From assembly GCF_014066305.1 (NCBI RefSeq), contig NW_023501043.1, positions 248,001 to 312,000 of the forward strand: 64,000 nucleotides of DNA, in the 5' to 3' direction. The stretch is from Letharia columbiana. Taxonomy: Eukaryota > Ascomycota > Lecanoromycetes > Lecanorales > Parmeliaceae. The translations under genes were made by a program, and so were the position numbers. The notes under the pieces are model-generated. The model was not told where the DNA came from. It saw only the letters and a program-made list of their open reading frames with translations, and ran no database searches. This document shows, in pieces, positions 45,414 through 57,437 of this stretch (the stretch's first letter is position 1; each line of letters opens with the position of its first letter).

Positions 45414-47361
45414 GTCAAGAAGCAGAGACGGAACTTTTGCGGTTTTAGGTCGTTAGCTTGTGGATACGAAGATGTGTCCGTAACGAGCCCAGCTAGGCCT
45501 ATGAATGTGGGCAACTCATACAAAGATGGCACTGATCAAGGCCATGAACTTTTCGGCTTGACAACAATTTGGGTTTTCCGGGCATCGAACCCCAAGATAT
45601 TCGAGGAGAAACTTCTATAGGCGAGCTCCATTAGCGTCACCGGTACGAGCAGATTTGAGTGAATTTCGTGCCAGGAATGCTGATCCTTGGGCCATTTCTG
45701 CTCTCGAGATGTGTCATGACGACTCTGAAACTTATTGACCATGTATCCAACTTCAACTTCGAGCATGCAAGAACAGGCTCTTGTGAAAAACTCATCAAGA
45801 ATCACGCAACAGGGATTGTGTTGAAGCCGGAGATAAACCAGCCCGATCATTTTCGCTGGCTTCCGTTCCCGAACATTGCTTGGTGGAAGACGGTGAACTG
45901 GCATACACATTGGCCATTCTGAACTCCAGAGTGTATTTGGGGTCCGCCCAACAGACCATCGGCTGAATTCAAGACGTCACGCAGTCAACGTTGGGCAGAG
46001 GGACAAATTCTTCATACGGCTGACTTTTGGCCTTGAAAGGGACCTTGGTACCGCGTGACTGGATTCACCTTAGTCTACATCGTGTCTTAATGGAAGGTTG
46101 GGATGGCTGAAGTTTTGGCTGAAACACGCTGCTGAGTGGATCATAGCGGTTGATCACGGGTGCAAAGCGAACGGACAAAACCCATTTGAGAGTTCAGTAC
46201 GGCTGATTGAATGTACCCTCTGGAACCTTCCATGACCGAGACATTGGTGGACAGCTCGAGTGCGCTTCGTTAGAATCAACTTCGCCCTTCCTCATACGTG
46301 GGCTTCCGCTGACCTTGAGTGCGAGCCGTTAGGGAGTTTAGAATGCTCCACAGTAGTAAGTTGCATTCCGACAAGTCATGCCTTTTGCAGAGCGTCCCAT
46401 CGAATATCGGGTTTCAAGATGGCAAGGTCAAATGTGACCGCTGGTTCGTTTCTTGGCTGGTCTTTAAAGTGTGAATAGAGTATTGAATTCTCAATACTGC
46501 ACTTCTCGGTGGTAATGGTCCCTTGGTGATGGACGGCTTCTACGGCTGTAAGGCGAAATTCTTTTTTTGAGTGAGAGCGCGGCCGAGAGTTCAACGGCCC
46601 ATGAAAAGTCTCAAGTGAGGGCAAATGCGGCTGAGAGGCAAAGATCTGCACTACAAGGTTGTGAGTCTGATGAAGGAATATAGGTAGAGTGCGGAGATAG
46701 AACTGCAGGCGAATCTATTGGCAGAGAGACCAGACTGATCGCGGAGGCTGAGGCGCGAAGTCGTCGACATCAAACTAAGAGGCCCCAGTCGAATGGAGTG
46801 CCTAAATTGGCGCCTCGATGTTCTAGCTTGGTTCACAGGATAGATTTGCAGAGGAGGCACAGAGCTGACCCCGAGGCAAAGGATCTGGTCGGAGAAAGTA
46901 GAGCCGAATGGAGGCACGAAGATGTTACCGTTCGGCGTAAAGTAGCACTTCGGAGGGACAGGTTTTATAGAAGAGTCTAGAAGCATTTTCGACCCGCTAG
47001 ACCTAGGCCGTCTTGGTCACTTTAGTTGCGGACGAGGTATGGTTTGTGGTCCAGGCGTTCAAAGTTGAAATGTTGGTAAAATGACGTCCGAACAGGATAT
47101 GGAGCATATGATTATGGCCTGGCATGAGGTGGCTGGAAGCGGTGCGACTTAGGTTCCATTGTTTTTATGCAGCGCAGGTAGGAATGCTTACTTCTGACGT
47201 GCCAGCCTGAGGTTTTCTTGGAGCTTGTCTTTGCTTTTCCTGACACTTCAGGATACTAGTCACCAGCACCACGGAGAGGTGCAAGCTCGTCGCTGATGAG
47301 GAGGGTGCCACCCACTCCTCCCCATAATTAAGGACTCTGGGGTGGCCCGTGCTTATAGGTA
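45414..47361. other. Intergenic, 1.95 kb, no supported gene
   Basis: Short frames on both strands have no domain or good start. The DNA may hold decayed coding sequence, but I cannot identify any family in it. Confidence 0.35.
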
Positions 47362-47874
47362 TCACCCACCTGTCGCGGTCGAAGTCTCTCCAGAACCGCC
47401 TGGTGCCCAGCCAGACGGGCCGTGTACTCGACTGCGACGCATGAGCCGATGACGCAGCGCCCGAACCTGGCCCCGGAGTTCCTCGATCTCTAGCTGCTTA
47501 GCGTAGAGAGCCATGTCGTGGTCTCGCCTCTCAAGATCCAAGAGCTCCTTTGCATCAGGTCTTGTTGCGTCGAAATCCCGCCGCAGCTCGTCAAGATCCT
47601 TGCGAAGAGGTGCCACCAGAAGTTCCAAGTCCTCCGCAGCAGCATATCTCCTCTCCTTATCTTCTCTGTCCGCCTTCTCCCTTCTCTTCTCGTCCTTTCC
47701 ATGGTTCCACCAGGCCCAAAAAATTGTCCACAAAACAGTCAAGCCTGCGACCACAATCGTCCTGATGCCTGTGCTGAGGATTGCGTCTGTGGTTTTGCGC
47801 TGATTGCTATGCGTAATTTTCTCCGCTACTGTCGGCGGTGCCAACGCTTCTGGTACTACTGATGGCGGTGCCAT
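47362..47874 (-). CDS. Single-pass membrane protein with coiled coil, 170 aa
   Basis: The frame begins MAPPSVVPEALAPPTVAEK. A transmembrane helix at about residues 35-56 (IRTIVVAGLTVLWTIFWAWW) is followed by a Lys/Arg/Glu-rich coiled coil at residues about 58-145 (DEKRREKADREDKERRYAAA onward, then LRKDLDELRRDFDATRPD). A Gly/Ser/Thr tail follows. The clear helix-plus-coiled-coil layout supports a real gene of unknown function, perhaps an organelle-membrane tether. The last codons (ACAGGTGGGTGA) could be a splice donor rather than the end, so the C-terminus is uncertain. Confidence 0.55.
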   Translation of the reverse strand: MAPPSVVPEALAPPTVAEKITHSNQRKTTDAILSTGIRTIVVAGLTVLWTIFWAWWNHGKDEKRREKADREDKERRYAAAEDLELLVAPLRKDLDELRRDFDATRPDAKELLDLERRDHDMALYAKQLEIEELRGQVRALRHRLMRRSRVHGPSGWAPGGSGETSTATGG

Positions 47875-48605
47875 CTCTGCTCTCTCGCTCGGTTAAAGGA
47901 CAAAAGTAACAAAGTCGCGCACTCTCCATTCATATTCAAAGGCAACACTCGCTCTTTCCATCTCATCTGGCACAACAACTAGCTGCGATCGTGAGCCGAA
48001 AGACCAAACGCCCCTTCGCGCCTTCCATCACTCACAGTTTGATGTCGGAGGAAATGCTCTCTACAGGCCCAGCAATAGAGCAACTGCAGAGGCCGTGCAC
48101 CATAGCATCGCACATTGATCCAACGGTGAACTTGATAGAAGTAGCTATGAGGAACTGTGTAGCATTACAGGCGCAAACCTTTTCGTCAGCAACATGGTGT
48201 TAATCAACACCACCGATCAAACTACGAGGGACCTCTCTACAACTCAGTTTGGCGCCGATCTAGCCCGGCCAGGCGGCCGGGGAAGGTACCCTCTTGGGGT
48301 GGGCGAGACAAGGGTGCTGGTCTGGGTCCGTGAAAGTAATTCGGCTATTGATCAGCTTGACAGCATTGATATCGCCAAGCCGCTACAATGTGCGAGTGGC
48401 TGCAGAGACTCTGGTACACTGCAAGGTTTGCGAGCTTCCGACGACTGAGATTGATCTGTCGACTTCGCCCCCATCTACATTGCCTCAATACTAGCCGAGT
48501 AGGCAGAGCTTGCATGTTGCTTTTCTTTAAGGGCTGGCATACCTGATGAAAATCTTGGTCGGATGTTGAAGACTTGAGCGCAGTCGAAATACTACCGCCG
48601 AGGTC
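47875..48605. other. Intergenic, no supported gene
   Basis: About 730 bp, divergent upstream sequence of the coiled-coil membrane gene and the LtrA-like remnant. Nothing recognisable. Confidence 0.3.
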
Positions 48606-49504
48606 ATGGCCGCTCTTACTCGGTCGCAGGCCAACGTCGAGGGAGTGGAGACAACGCCATTCGCACACAAGTACTTGCAGAAGAGACCACGCATGCTACG
48701 GCGTAGCACTTCGACCCCCAGCTCCGCCAGAGGCCTGACCGAAGGACTCAATCTAGGCCGCTTTCAACTCTTCTCCGATCTAAATTGGGTGTGTATCATC
48801 GGCAATCTAGCACAAAATTTCTCCGACCACGCTTTCGGCACCGACTCAACTCTCCGTATTGGTGAAGGCGTCTACGAGTTTATTGTTCTTTTCCTTATCG
48901 CCTGGCGCATTTGGAATCATCTCCAAGAGTTCATGAGCAAATACCACACACCAGCAACCTCGTGGAGCGGCTTTTCGTCATGTGGATCATCATCTTGGCC
49001 ATGCTGTATGGAAACAATGCGCCCTATCTACTCGATACCCCAGAGTGATCCAACGTTGCTATTATCATCTTCCTTGTCGTCCTGCGCTCTTTCGTCGTCA
49101 TTGAAACCGCCTATTCAGTGTATCTTCCTTTCCTCCGCCGGGAGATCGCCCTTCGAGTGGCTTTTGTAGCCTTCAGACTACCCTTGAGGATCCCAGCGTT
49201 CTTCGTCGCCGACAATACGAAAGCTGGCCTTGTTTCACGGCAGTTGTTACCGAGTACGTTACGGCAGCCTTTATGGCCACTCCTCCAGCCGAGCGTCTCC
49301 TCAAACAAAACCACTTTGAAAACTTCGATGCGGACCATTGTCATAGTGATCTGTCTCCCCATTGATCGCAATATGTCAGCACGTACATTTTTGAGCATTG
49401 TTGTGTCTTTACTATTAGTGTGTCTGTTTGGGGAATGGATAGCTGTTTTAGAACGTGATGGAAGGGTATTTGAGCCGTACATCGGTCTGGACAGGTGTTT
49501 ATGA
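48606..49504 (+). pseudogene. Low-temperature-requirement A (LtrA)-like membrane protein, decayed
   Basis: The first 112 codons from the ATG at 48606 read as an LtrA-type protein: FQLFSDLNWVCIIGNLAQNF, then YEFIVLFLIAWRIWNH. A CA-rich run at 48944-48951 then shifts the frame by two bases. Coding resumes as NLVERLFVMWIIILAMLYGNN, hits TGA at 49046-49048, and continues in the same frame as SNVAIIIFLVVLRSFVV. A further shift after about 49190 is likely, because LtrA-like sequence (VTEYVTAAFMATPPAERLLK) appears in another frame near 49255. So at least one frameshift and one or more stops break a multi-pass membrane protein. LtrA relatives in fungi have no firm function. I take this as a pseudogene rather than mis-spliced exons, because no splice sites explain the breaks. 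Confidence 0.65.
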
Positions 49505-50136
49505 AAGGTTGCGATTCACCTTTCTGGCGTACACGGAACTACCCCCATCGACAACTGCAACCTTTTTTAGGACCCCATCGGCTTTGTTTGTCTCGAAATC
49601 AAAAGAGGTGCTGGGAGCATACTCGAGGCCGTTGGTCCGTTGGTCGAAAGCTTCAGGAAAGGACAGACTCAAAGGAATGGATGGCACATGATCTCTATGT
49701 CAATGATCGGCGAGTTGCAAGGCTACAAGGACAAGCCCATGAGAAATGCCGTAGCTGGAAAGAAGATTCAACTAAGAATGCATGTTGCAGAAGAATGGAG
49801 CGCTCGGAACACCACGTGTATAAATGTGCTGTTGTGCGAGGCTGGTCGGTTTCAATCTATCGCAGTTACCATCCCAATGCCCATAGGGCCGAGATGTCCA
49901 AAAACTTGGAAAATCTTCTGAAGCAGATTCGATCATCCGAGTCTCGAACGGCAGACTGGGAAAAAGAGATGTTAAACCCTAGATCTATGGATGCCCTACT
50001 GTTCAACGCTCTCTATCTAACCTCGAAAGCATGTTATACAAGTAACCCAAAACGCTTGCTTGTGATCGAGAACTCTCCTTGCAAGAACCTCCATCACAAG
50101 CGGGAACATTCAGCAGCATTCTCCAGCACCGTCCTT
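49505..50136. other. Intergenic or decayed coding DNA
   Basis: About 630 bp between the LtrA-like remnant and the 3' end of the bestrophin gene. A long plus-strand frame passes through (to 50271) but shows no family resemblance and overlaps bestrophin coding on the other strand. Confidence 0.3.
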
Positions 50137-51486
50137 TCAGACGATACCCTGCGCACCCTTCTCCGCCAATACCGGCGGAAAGCTCGTCATCGGCTTCGTC
50201 TTCGCCTTCGCCCTCAACGTCGCCCGTATATCTTCCGTGCTCTTTGCATTCCACGCTCCATAGCTCAGTGAATACATCAACCGGTTCCCTTCCGTCGCGA
50301 TGAAATCCTCCGGCTTCGGCGGCTCTTTGGAACTTATCACATTGATCTCATCCTCAATCTGTTTGCAGTACCTATCTAGCGGGAGATCGTTTTCGTCATA
50401 GCCGAAGGGGTCTTCGATCTCTCGGCCGATGGCGGCGATGCCCAGGATTATGTAGGCGCCTACGACCGTTCCGGGAATGGTGACCCAGCGCAGTGAGTCC
50501 CAGAGTTGGAAGGGCAGCGCGATGACGTACGTCCAGGTGATTTGACTGATGGCGATCGAGTACGCGACCGGGAGGGGTGTGTTGACAACGCGCTCCGTGC
50601 CGGCGAGCACCTCGTTGAGGGAGGCTAGGTTCGCCATCATCATGCCCTGGTGCACCCCGTTGGGGAGGGTCCCGTTGGCTATGATGGATTCCGCGTACGC
50701 GGATAGGTAGTGCAGCACTTGGAGCGGGAGGTTGCCGAGTTTCTTGCCATCCTTGTCCGCGCGCTTGATGTGTTTCCGCGGATTCGACTCCAGGAACTCG
50801 AGCCCGAGGTAGGAACCGATGGCTTTCGGAAAGGTCCGGTCGGGTTCTTCGACTGCGTGCGCGTCGGACGCTGCCCCCGCGAAGGTGGACAGGTTGCCCA
50901 CGAGCGGCGCCAGGTCGTCGTAGTTGGCGTAGGGCTCGAACCGGAGTCGGCGTTTGAGCGAGACGGCGAAGGCGTTGATGAGGTTCAGAGCGGTCAGTTT
51001 GGCCAGCACATCGGCTTTTCCCGCCTCGGGGCTCCGGTCATGCCGCTCCTCGGCGTGGATCCAGATGTGCTGGGCCAGGTCCCGAGACGTCTGGATCAGC
51101 TGCGCCCAGTACTTGCGGCCTTCGACGTAGCGCTCGTAAGCGCTGGAGGTGCGGAAGGAGATCCCCAGCCCGACGACGAAACCGAGCACCGTAAGCAGCA
51201 GGCTGGATACCACGAGCTGGTACCAAAACTACGATATGCACGTTGTGATGTTCGACCAGATCGCAACGAAGACGAGGGGGACGATCATCCGCGGTGTGAT
51301 GCTCCCTCTCATGCGGAGGAAGTAGGGCATCTTCCGGTGCTTTTCGATGTCGAGGGGCTTGCTGATGAGGTCGTCGATGGTGCTGGTGTGGCGGCGGGTC
51401 GGGGGCCGGAGCCGTTGGTTCGGGGAGGGCGAGGGTTGGCGCAGGGAGGTCGATTGGGGAGAGCTTGAGCTGGAGTCCGGGGCCAT
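50137..51486 (-). pseudogene. Bestrophin-like (UPF0187/RFP-TM) anion channel with an in-frame TAG
   Basis: A 450-codon frame with one internal stop. The ATG at 51486 opens a Ser/Pro-rich N-terminus. Then come HRKMPYFLRMRGSITPRMIV and the first membrane helix (PLVFVAIWSNITTCIS), directly followed by TAG at 51229-51231 (codon 86). The same frame continues FWYQLVVSSLLLTVLGFVVG and the bestrophin-like hallmark SFRTSSAYERYVEGRKYWAQL. Later come LPLQVLHYLSAY, the helices ITWTYVIALPFQLW and VVGAYIILGIAAIG, and the conserved IEDPFGYDENDLPLD. No intron can remove the TAG without deleting conserved residues. Fungal members usually have Lys or another residue here, so a single substitution explains it. 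Read through, this would be a chloride or bicarbonate channel. As written it encodes only 85 residues. Confidence 0.8.
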
Positions 51487-53541
51487 GGTGATGCGGGGGG
51501 TCTTCTGGGAGGGTTGGTTGAGAGGGCGGAGGAGGAGGGCCGCGCGTGGAGGGTTGTTGTTGCGGACATGGTGGATGGGTGTATCGCGTGGTGAGGGTGA
51601 AGGGGATGATAGGCTGGAAGAGAGGGCGCGCTGACCTGATCAAATGAGGGGTTGCGCAATAGTCAAATGATCAGAGCTCGTATTTATAACGCTGTCGAAT
51701 ACAAGGGATACTACAGACGAAAAATCCAAAAGGAGCAAAGGACCACCTTTTATCATCAAAAATCGAAAGAAAACCGCAAACGCAGTATTTATCATCACAT
51801 CTATATATATTTCCATCCACATATATCCCAAATGCCAGTAAGTAGGCGGCGCTGTCTCGAAATCGCAATTTCCCATCTCATCTCCATTCAGCTTTCCCCA
51901 CGTCGCAACCGTTGAATTCCCCTACCTCAGGTACGATACGGCCTCAGGCTTACCGAAGCGCCTTTCGGCAATCAGGCCCCCCGTGCGGCGCGCCCTTACT
52001 ACCTGTCAATCCGGATGCTTGGTTGGTTGCTTGGTTGGTGCGGGGGGATTTTGGAGGGACCCAACTGAGCTGGAATGTCTGTAAGCATATAACAAGGGGT
52101 GAAACGTTTGGACGGTTAGGCAGTTGGGCGGGTTGGGCTGAGGCGGATGAGCGGTGTATTGACGACGGTTTCGGGGGGGAGATTTTGTACGACGTCGAGG
52201 CTGAAAGATTGGAATTATGGGTTGGGGTGCCCCCAGTCCCTTTTGCGTAGCGGCTTATTAATCGGGGTTTTGCTTGTGATTGGTGTTGTTTTGGAATAGA
52301 TATGTTGCAAGCGATGATGATGAGTAATTGTTAAATGATTGTCGACGGTCTCGATTTAAATTTGGACTAGTAGTGTATCTCATATTACACCGGTCTTGTC
52401 GCCGTGTGCTTGTCATGTAAATGCCTTCCAGTCCCCCCTCCGCCTCGCCAGATTATCCCCTGAGTCAAAGTCAATACCGGGTCTAAATCAACTCAACAGT
52501 GATATCTTCGCCATCCATCGTCAATTGTACATATACATTGTCAGGCTAGAAATCGTCTCGCACAGTTGACCAAGATTGACGGATGGCAACAACCTTGATG
52601 GAAATGCTAGATTTGTGGCATAGCTGGGGTCGCGCATAAAAGCTTACCCTCCTTACCTTCCTCCTACCATAGAGGTTGTCCAGATCCAAATCCAGTTGCG
52701 TTCTGAAATCGAAGCGGAGCGTGCTTTTCAAACGAATGGAATGTGGTCGTGTTGAGTCTTGATACCATGATTGTATCCTGATCAAGGCATGACGGTGTTG
52801 TACGAATCAGGCGATCTGGCTTCTTTTGGGCTTGAGGTTCTCAAGAGCTTGAGCCGATAGGGTTTGGAAAGTGCGGCCGCTGTGAGGGGGGAGATGGGAC
52901 GGTTTGTTGGGGGAGAGGGGCATGGTGATGCATCGTCGGGCTTTCAAGTTGTGCAAGGTGAGGGTGATGATGGAGGGATGCTTGGAAGGGAAGGGGACAT
53001 TGGGGGTTGGAACAAGAGCTCGGTCGGCGTGAGAAGAGAGGGGAAGGGTGGTCTCGAGCCGTTTACGAGGCTGAATTGAAGGCGGGTGTTCTTTCCAGAG
53101 GCTTGCGGTTACTGGGTCGGCGCAATTTATGCATATCTGAAGCGACACAAATCTCGCTATCGGTGTGAACGGAGGAGAACCATGACTTCCTAGTCTCGTG
53201 GGAGATGCTTGCGGATTGTGGGATTGTTCGAGCACATGGCGGACACGACGACATTGAATAAGCTGATTTGAGTTTGGTGTTCCCGGAATCTCGCCGAGAG
53301 CCCCTTTGACATGGTTATCGTTCCAAGTCATGGGACAAGCGTCAAAGAAATTGGCGGTGTGACTTCGAAGCGATGGGGTTGAGGTTAGGTGGCACGCTTC
53401 TAGATGATACCAACTTTTAGCAATCCCGAACAGTTGTAATGAAGGTGTCGAGAGGAATAGGATTTGGAGAATGGGCGTTGCAATGGTTGCTAGCTGTGAT
53501 AAGAACCCCCAAAAGGTATATAGTGTGAACGACCTCCGAGT
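51487..53541. other. Intergenic, 2.05 kb
   Basis: No convincing gene. A minus-strand frame at 52807-53331 ends in a plausible-looking basic segment but has no domain. AT content rises slightly around 51660-51840 and 52260-52560. Confidence 0.35.
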
Positions 53542-56500
53542 TTAGACCGCAGGTTCCGCAACTCGTACTCGACCATCCGAAGCCTCGCTTCCGTCCTGGC
53601 GTGCCACAGGCGTTCGGGCTCGATCGGCCACCACGGTCCCCTCATCTTCACTCCCTTCCTCGGTCCAAACTTCAGGCCTGTGGAACGGACTCTCCTTCAT
53701 CGACAACATCGCCATCTGCTCCTCCGCCCCCTCCTCTTCCACCTCCGTGACATCGGACCGCAATCTTGGCGAACGGAAGACGCTCTTGTTCGTACGGAGC
53801 ACTTGCACAATCTCACCGTTTCCAGTCTCCTTGGCCATCTGCAAGGCGGTCTGCCCGAGCACGTTCTTGACGGAAAGATCTGCACCCATGTCGATGAGTT
53901 TGGAGACAGCATTGAGCCTGCCGAGTTCGATGGCGGCGAAGAATAGGGATTGTATCATGCTTGGGCTTGTAGGCATGGCACCGGCTTCGATCAGGATGAC
54001 GGCGCATTCGAGGTGGCGGTTATGGTGCGCGATTTTGAGCGGCGTTTCAAGCCACCTGTCCTTTTGATCGTATTTGGCGTGGTGGTTGAGGAGGATGATG
54101 AGGAGATTGGCGTGGCCGGCTATGGCGGCGAGGTGTAAGGGTGCGCGGTAGTAGTCGTTGAGGGAGTCCGGTGATAGACCGGCTTGGAGGAGTTGGGTTA
54201 GGATTGTGGGATTGTCGGCGTTGACGGCGCAATGGAGAGCCGTGTTGCCCATGTCTGGGTCGCAGAAGTAGATGTCGTTGGGTTTGGCGGTGATCATGTG
54301 CGAGACTCGGTTTTGGAAGCCGAGGTTGGCGAGGGACCATATGGGTAATGCTGTTACCTGCGGGTAGGAACTTGGGGTTGGTTTGGCACTCTCCTCGATG
54401 ATTTCCTTGGCTTCAAGGACTCTCATGACATTCAAGTTACCGTATTGCCAAGCAACAGTCCAGGGTGTCCTCCAGTGCATGTCCTTGATAGATGGGTCAG
54501 CAGCAGAATCCAACAGCAGTTTCGCAACTTTAGAGTTGCCATCTCGACTTGCGTCGTGCAGGGGGGTCTTTCCATTCTTGTCTTGGGCGTTGGCATCCAA
54601 CCCTTCCTCAAGTAGTAGACGGACGATTGCTTCGTGTCCGTCGATAGCGGCGCTGTGGAGAAGCCCGCGATTCAGGTCATCGCGAATTCCGATATCGGCA
54701 TTGTATTCGATCAAGAGTTTTACCATTGCTTCATTCCCTGCATCTACCGCCCTCAAGATAGCGGTCCCCCCACCCTCGTGATCCTTGATTGAGCTGTCGG
54801 CACCTTGCATTAGTAGAAGCTCGGCAATGAAAATTTTGGCCTCGGTCTCTTTGCGTCCACCTTTCGCAGTAGCAGCTAATATCAGTGCAGTGCTTCCAAT
54901 TCTGTTTTGTGAGTCAACGGCGATGCCTTCTTGTTCCAAGAGGGATGAAACAACGTCAGACTGTCCTGCAATGGTAGCTAGGGACAGAGGTGTGTTACCG
55001 TCCAAGTCTTTTCGGTCGAACTGGACGCCCGGTCGGTCCAATAGAGCATTGACAATTTCCAATTTGCCACTCTGTGCTGCTAGCATCAGGGCGGTACGAT
55101 TGGAGCGCCATGGGTGTATGGCGTTCACATCCAACTCTTTATGTGCTAGTAGCAGCTCGACGGTCTCGATGACACCGCTGTCAACAGCCTCGAACAAGGC
55201 AACGCTGTCTCTGTGGCTATATTGGTTCACATCTGCGCCACGTTCGAGCAGCTTGGCCACCGTTGCGCTTTGTCCTCGCCTGCAGGCGTACATCAATGGC
55301 GTCTGCTTGTAATTTGGATCCGTAGCGTTGACATCCAAATCCCCATCGAGCAGCCTGGAGACAATTTCCGTCAAGCCAAACCAGGCGCACACATGCAGCG
55401 CGTTAGCACCTTTACGAATGTCCCATTCAGCGCGCTCTGCAGAATGGAGGTACCAAGTGGCTTGGGTCCATGCTGCAATCTTATCGGTGTCGCTGACGTA
55501 TCGAAAGACTGCTGCTTGTGTCTCTGCATGCGGTCCGGCTTCGTATGCATGGTCTCCCCAATACAAATAGGCATACTCAAGCAGTGGGTATGCTTTTCTT
55601 CTGGAATCGAAATCCCTGTCCTCGTAAATGCCTTCACAAGGCTTAGTGAGCTCTCCGAGACTCAAGTAATGTAGTGAGACACGAGCTATGTCAGCTGATG
55701 CAGCTGAAAACCACCGCTCGCGGGATTTGTCAAAGTACTCTTGTGCTGTTCGATGATTGAGTCTCACATTCCTCTCGTTAGATTCGATTACTATCATTCC
55801 AGCTGTGACTTCAAGAATTGTCGCCTTGTCAGGTCTGGCAGCCTTTCTGAAACCTGCTTTGTTCAGGTCGACCGCCAGCGCATCCCTAAGTTCTGCAAGA
55901 CTAAGAGGTCTGTGGGCGTGGACCACCCATTCGAGCGTCTTCCGTGCCAGGGTGGAGGCACGAGTGTTCTCCGACTCTTCGGTGATACGCAGCATGTTGC
56001 GCTCATAGAAGCCATCATAACCTTCCGGCGGATTGTCCAAGGCGTCTTCGACTTCCCCTTCGCTTATGCATGCCCTCAATGTTTGCATGTAAAGGCCAGC
56101 CAGCGTGAACATGCTATTGGCCTTTGCGACGACAGTAGGGACGATCCTTTCCTGCAGGTCCGACCGCCTGCGGCAGATGCGTCCCAGTCGTGTCGTGCCA
56201 AACGACGACTTGGTGATTGTACTATCGCTGTGCTTTGAGTTTCCGAGTCGAAGTTCTATATCCAGCTCTTTTCGAACGTAAAGCTTGATATCGTCTTGGG
56301 AAGGCTCAATACTCATCCTCACCGGATCATCTGGTTGCTTTAGAATGTGCTTTCGGTCTTTGCAATATACATCTTTTGCCCTGCAGCTCTGGCAAATGTC
56401 GATGTTACAGATCTGACAGCGATAATAGACCTTGAGGGGCGGTAGAAGAGGTATGTTGGTAGGTCTGCCACGACCACAGGAGTCGCAGAACTTCAACTCT

Positions 56501-57425
56501 CTTGGGTCAGGCTCCTCTTCGATGGGGCGCGAGGTTATCATCAAGCTTGCTTTATCGGTAGGCAAGCTCAAAAGTCTGTCCGCCAGTCTCTCCTTAACGG
56601 CCGGAGACGCCTCATCATACGCGTCTACTACTATCATGACCCTGTACTCCTCCAACAATTTCTTTAGCATCACTTAAGACAGACGCGTACATAAGAGAGG
56701 CTGCCTACCTCTCAAAGTATCGAATCTCGGTTCGAAAGGCTTCATAGAAGTCCTCGAGTGTGGGGCGCGACTCGTTCTCCACACCTGAAAAGAGCCTCTT
56801 AGCTTCTGGAGATTGAAATTCAGCGTCTGGATGTTGGAGCAGTTGTTTCAGTAGGCTGCTTATCAGATTGTCAAGTGTCTGAGTACTTGGTTCCTTGTAA
56901 TTGAGGTATATGTAGAGGATGGGTACGTTTCGGTTCTTGAAGATCGTCTTAAGGCGTTCAATCACTAGGGCGCAGAGTAGTGTCTTGCCGGCGCCTGGCT
57001 CACCAACACATTGTAGCATCCATGGAGGGCCGGATGTCCAGGCATCAAATTCCGGAGATGCTAACAAGCTTGGGGTGGAAACGTTTTGCTGCATGCATTG
57101 ATTGTAGAGCTCAGACTGCCGGGCTTGGAAACTGAGTGGGGACAGCCAGTCGATGATTGCAGCTCTTTTCTTCTCTTTGGTCTCCCGTTCTCTCTCCCGG
57201 GCTGCCCGCTGCCTTTCCTCTGCTGCTTCTCTTCTGCTCCTTTCCCATTGTTCTGCTTCTTCTCGCCTGAGCCTTTCGGCCGCTTGAGCTTGATCATCAC
57301 GGGCCTTCTGCCTCTCCTCAGCTTCTCCTCTCCTCACCTTTTCCCTTTCCTCCAAGTCTAATTCTCGCTGTGCTTGCCTTTCCTGTGCCTCTGCTTCTTG
57401 GTTCTTTATTTTCACCTCATAATCA
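53542..57425 (-). CDS. NLR-like NACHT-ankyrin STAND protein, 5' truncated at a transposon edge
   Basis: Exons 57425(partial)-56709 and 56641-53542 join across a 67-bp intron to give YFER|VMIVVDAYDEA; about 1270 codons remain. In order, the protein has a charged Glu/Arg coiled coil (about the first 90 residues) and the conserved pre-NACHT IIDWLSPLSFQARQSELYNQC. The P-loop is GEPGAGKTLL, Walker B VMIVVDAYDE, and the sensor SLMITSRP. A Cys cluster inside NACHT (KFCDSCGRG...YYRCQICNIDICQSCRAKDVYC) looks zinc-binding. A winged-helix-like LEWVVHAHRPLSLAELRDAL follows, then about a dozen ankyrin repeats and an acidic tail. Such STAND proteins act in heterokaryon incompatibility or as fungal immune-type receptors. 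No ATG precedes the coiled coil: the frame is open back to the hAT terminal repeat at 57426 and stops inside it at 57434-57436. The 5' end therefore seems lost to the insertion; an upstream exon beyond the element cannot be excluded. Confidence 0.88.
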
Positions 57426-57437
57426 TAATCTGATTAT
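57426..57437 (+). repeat. Left terminal inverted repeat of the hAT element
   Basis: TAATCTGATTAT matches the complement of the right end at 11 of 12 positions. It sits within a perfect palindrome (57421-57441, 10-bp arms around T57431) and is followed by a second hairpin at 57449-57473. Confidence 0.6.

Noticed and set aside
49495..50271. Long plus-strand frame of 258 codons
   Set aside because: No family resemblance, unusual His/Arg-rich composition, and its last third is antisense to conserved bestrophin coding sequence.
52807..53331. Minus-strand frame of 174 codons
   Set aside because: Low-complexity, no recognisable domain, no better evidence than chance in GC-balanced intergenic DNA; not called as a gene.
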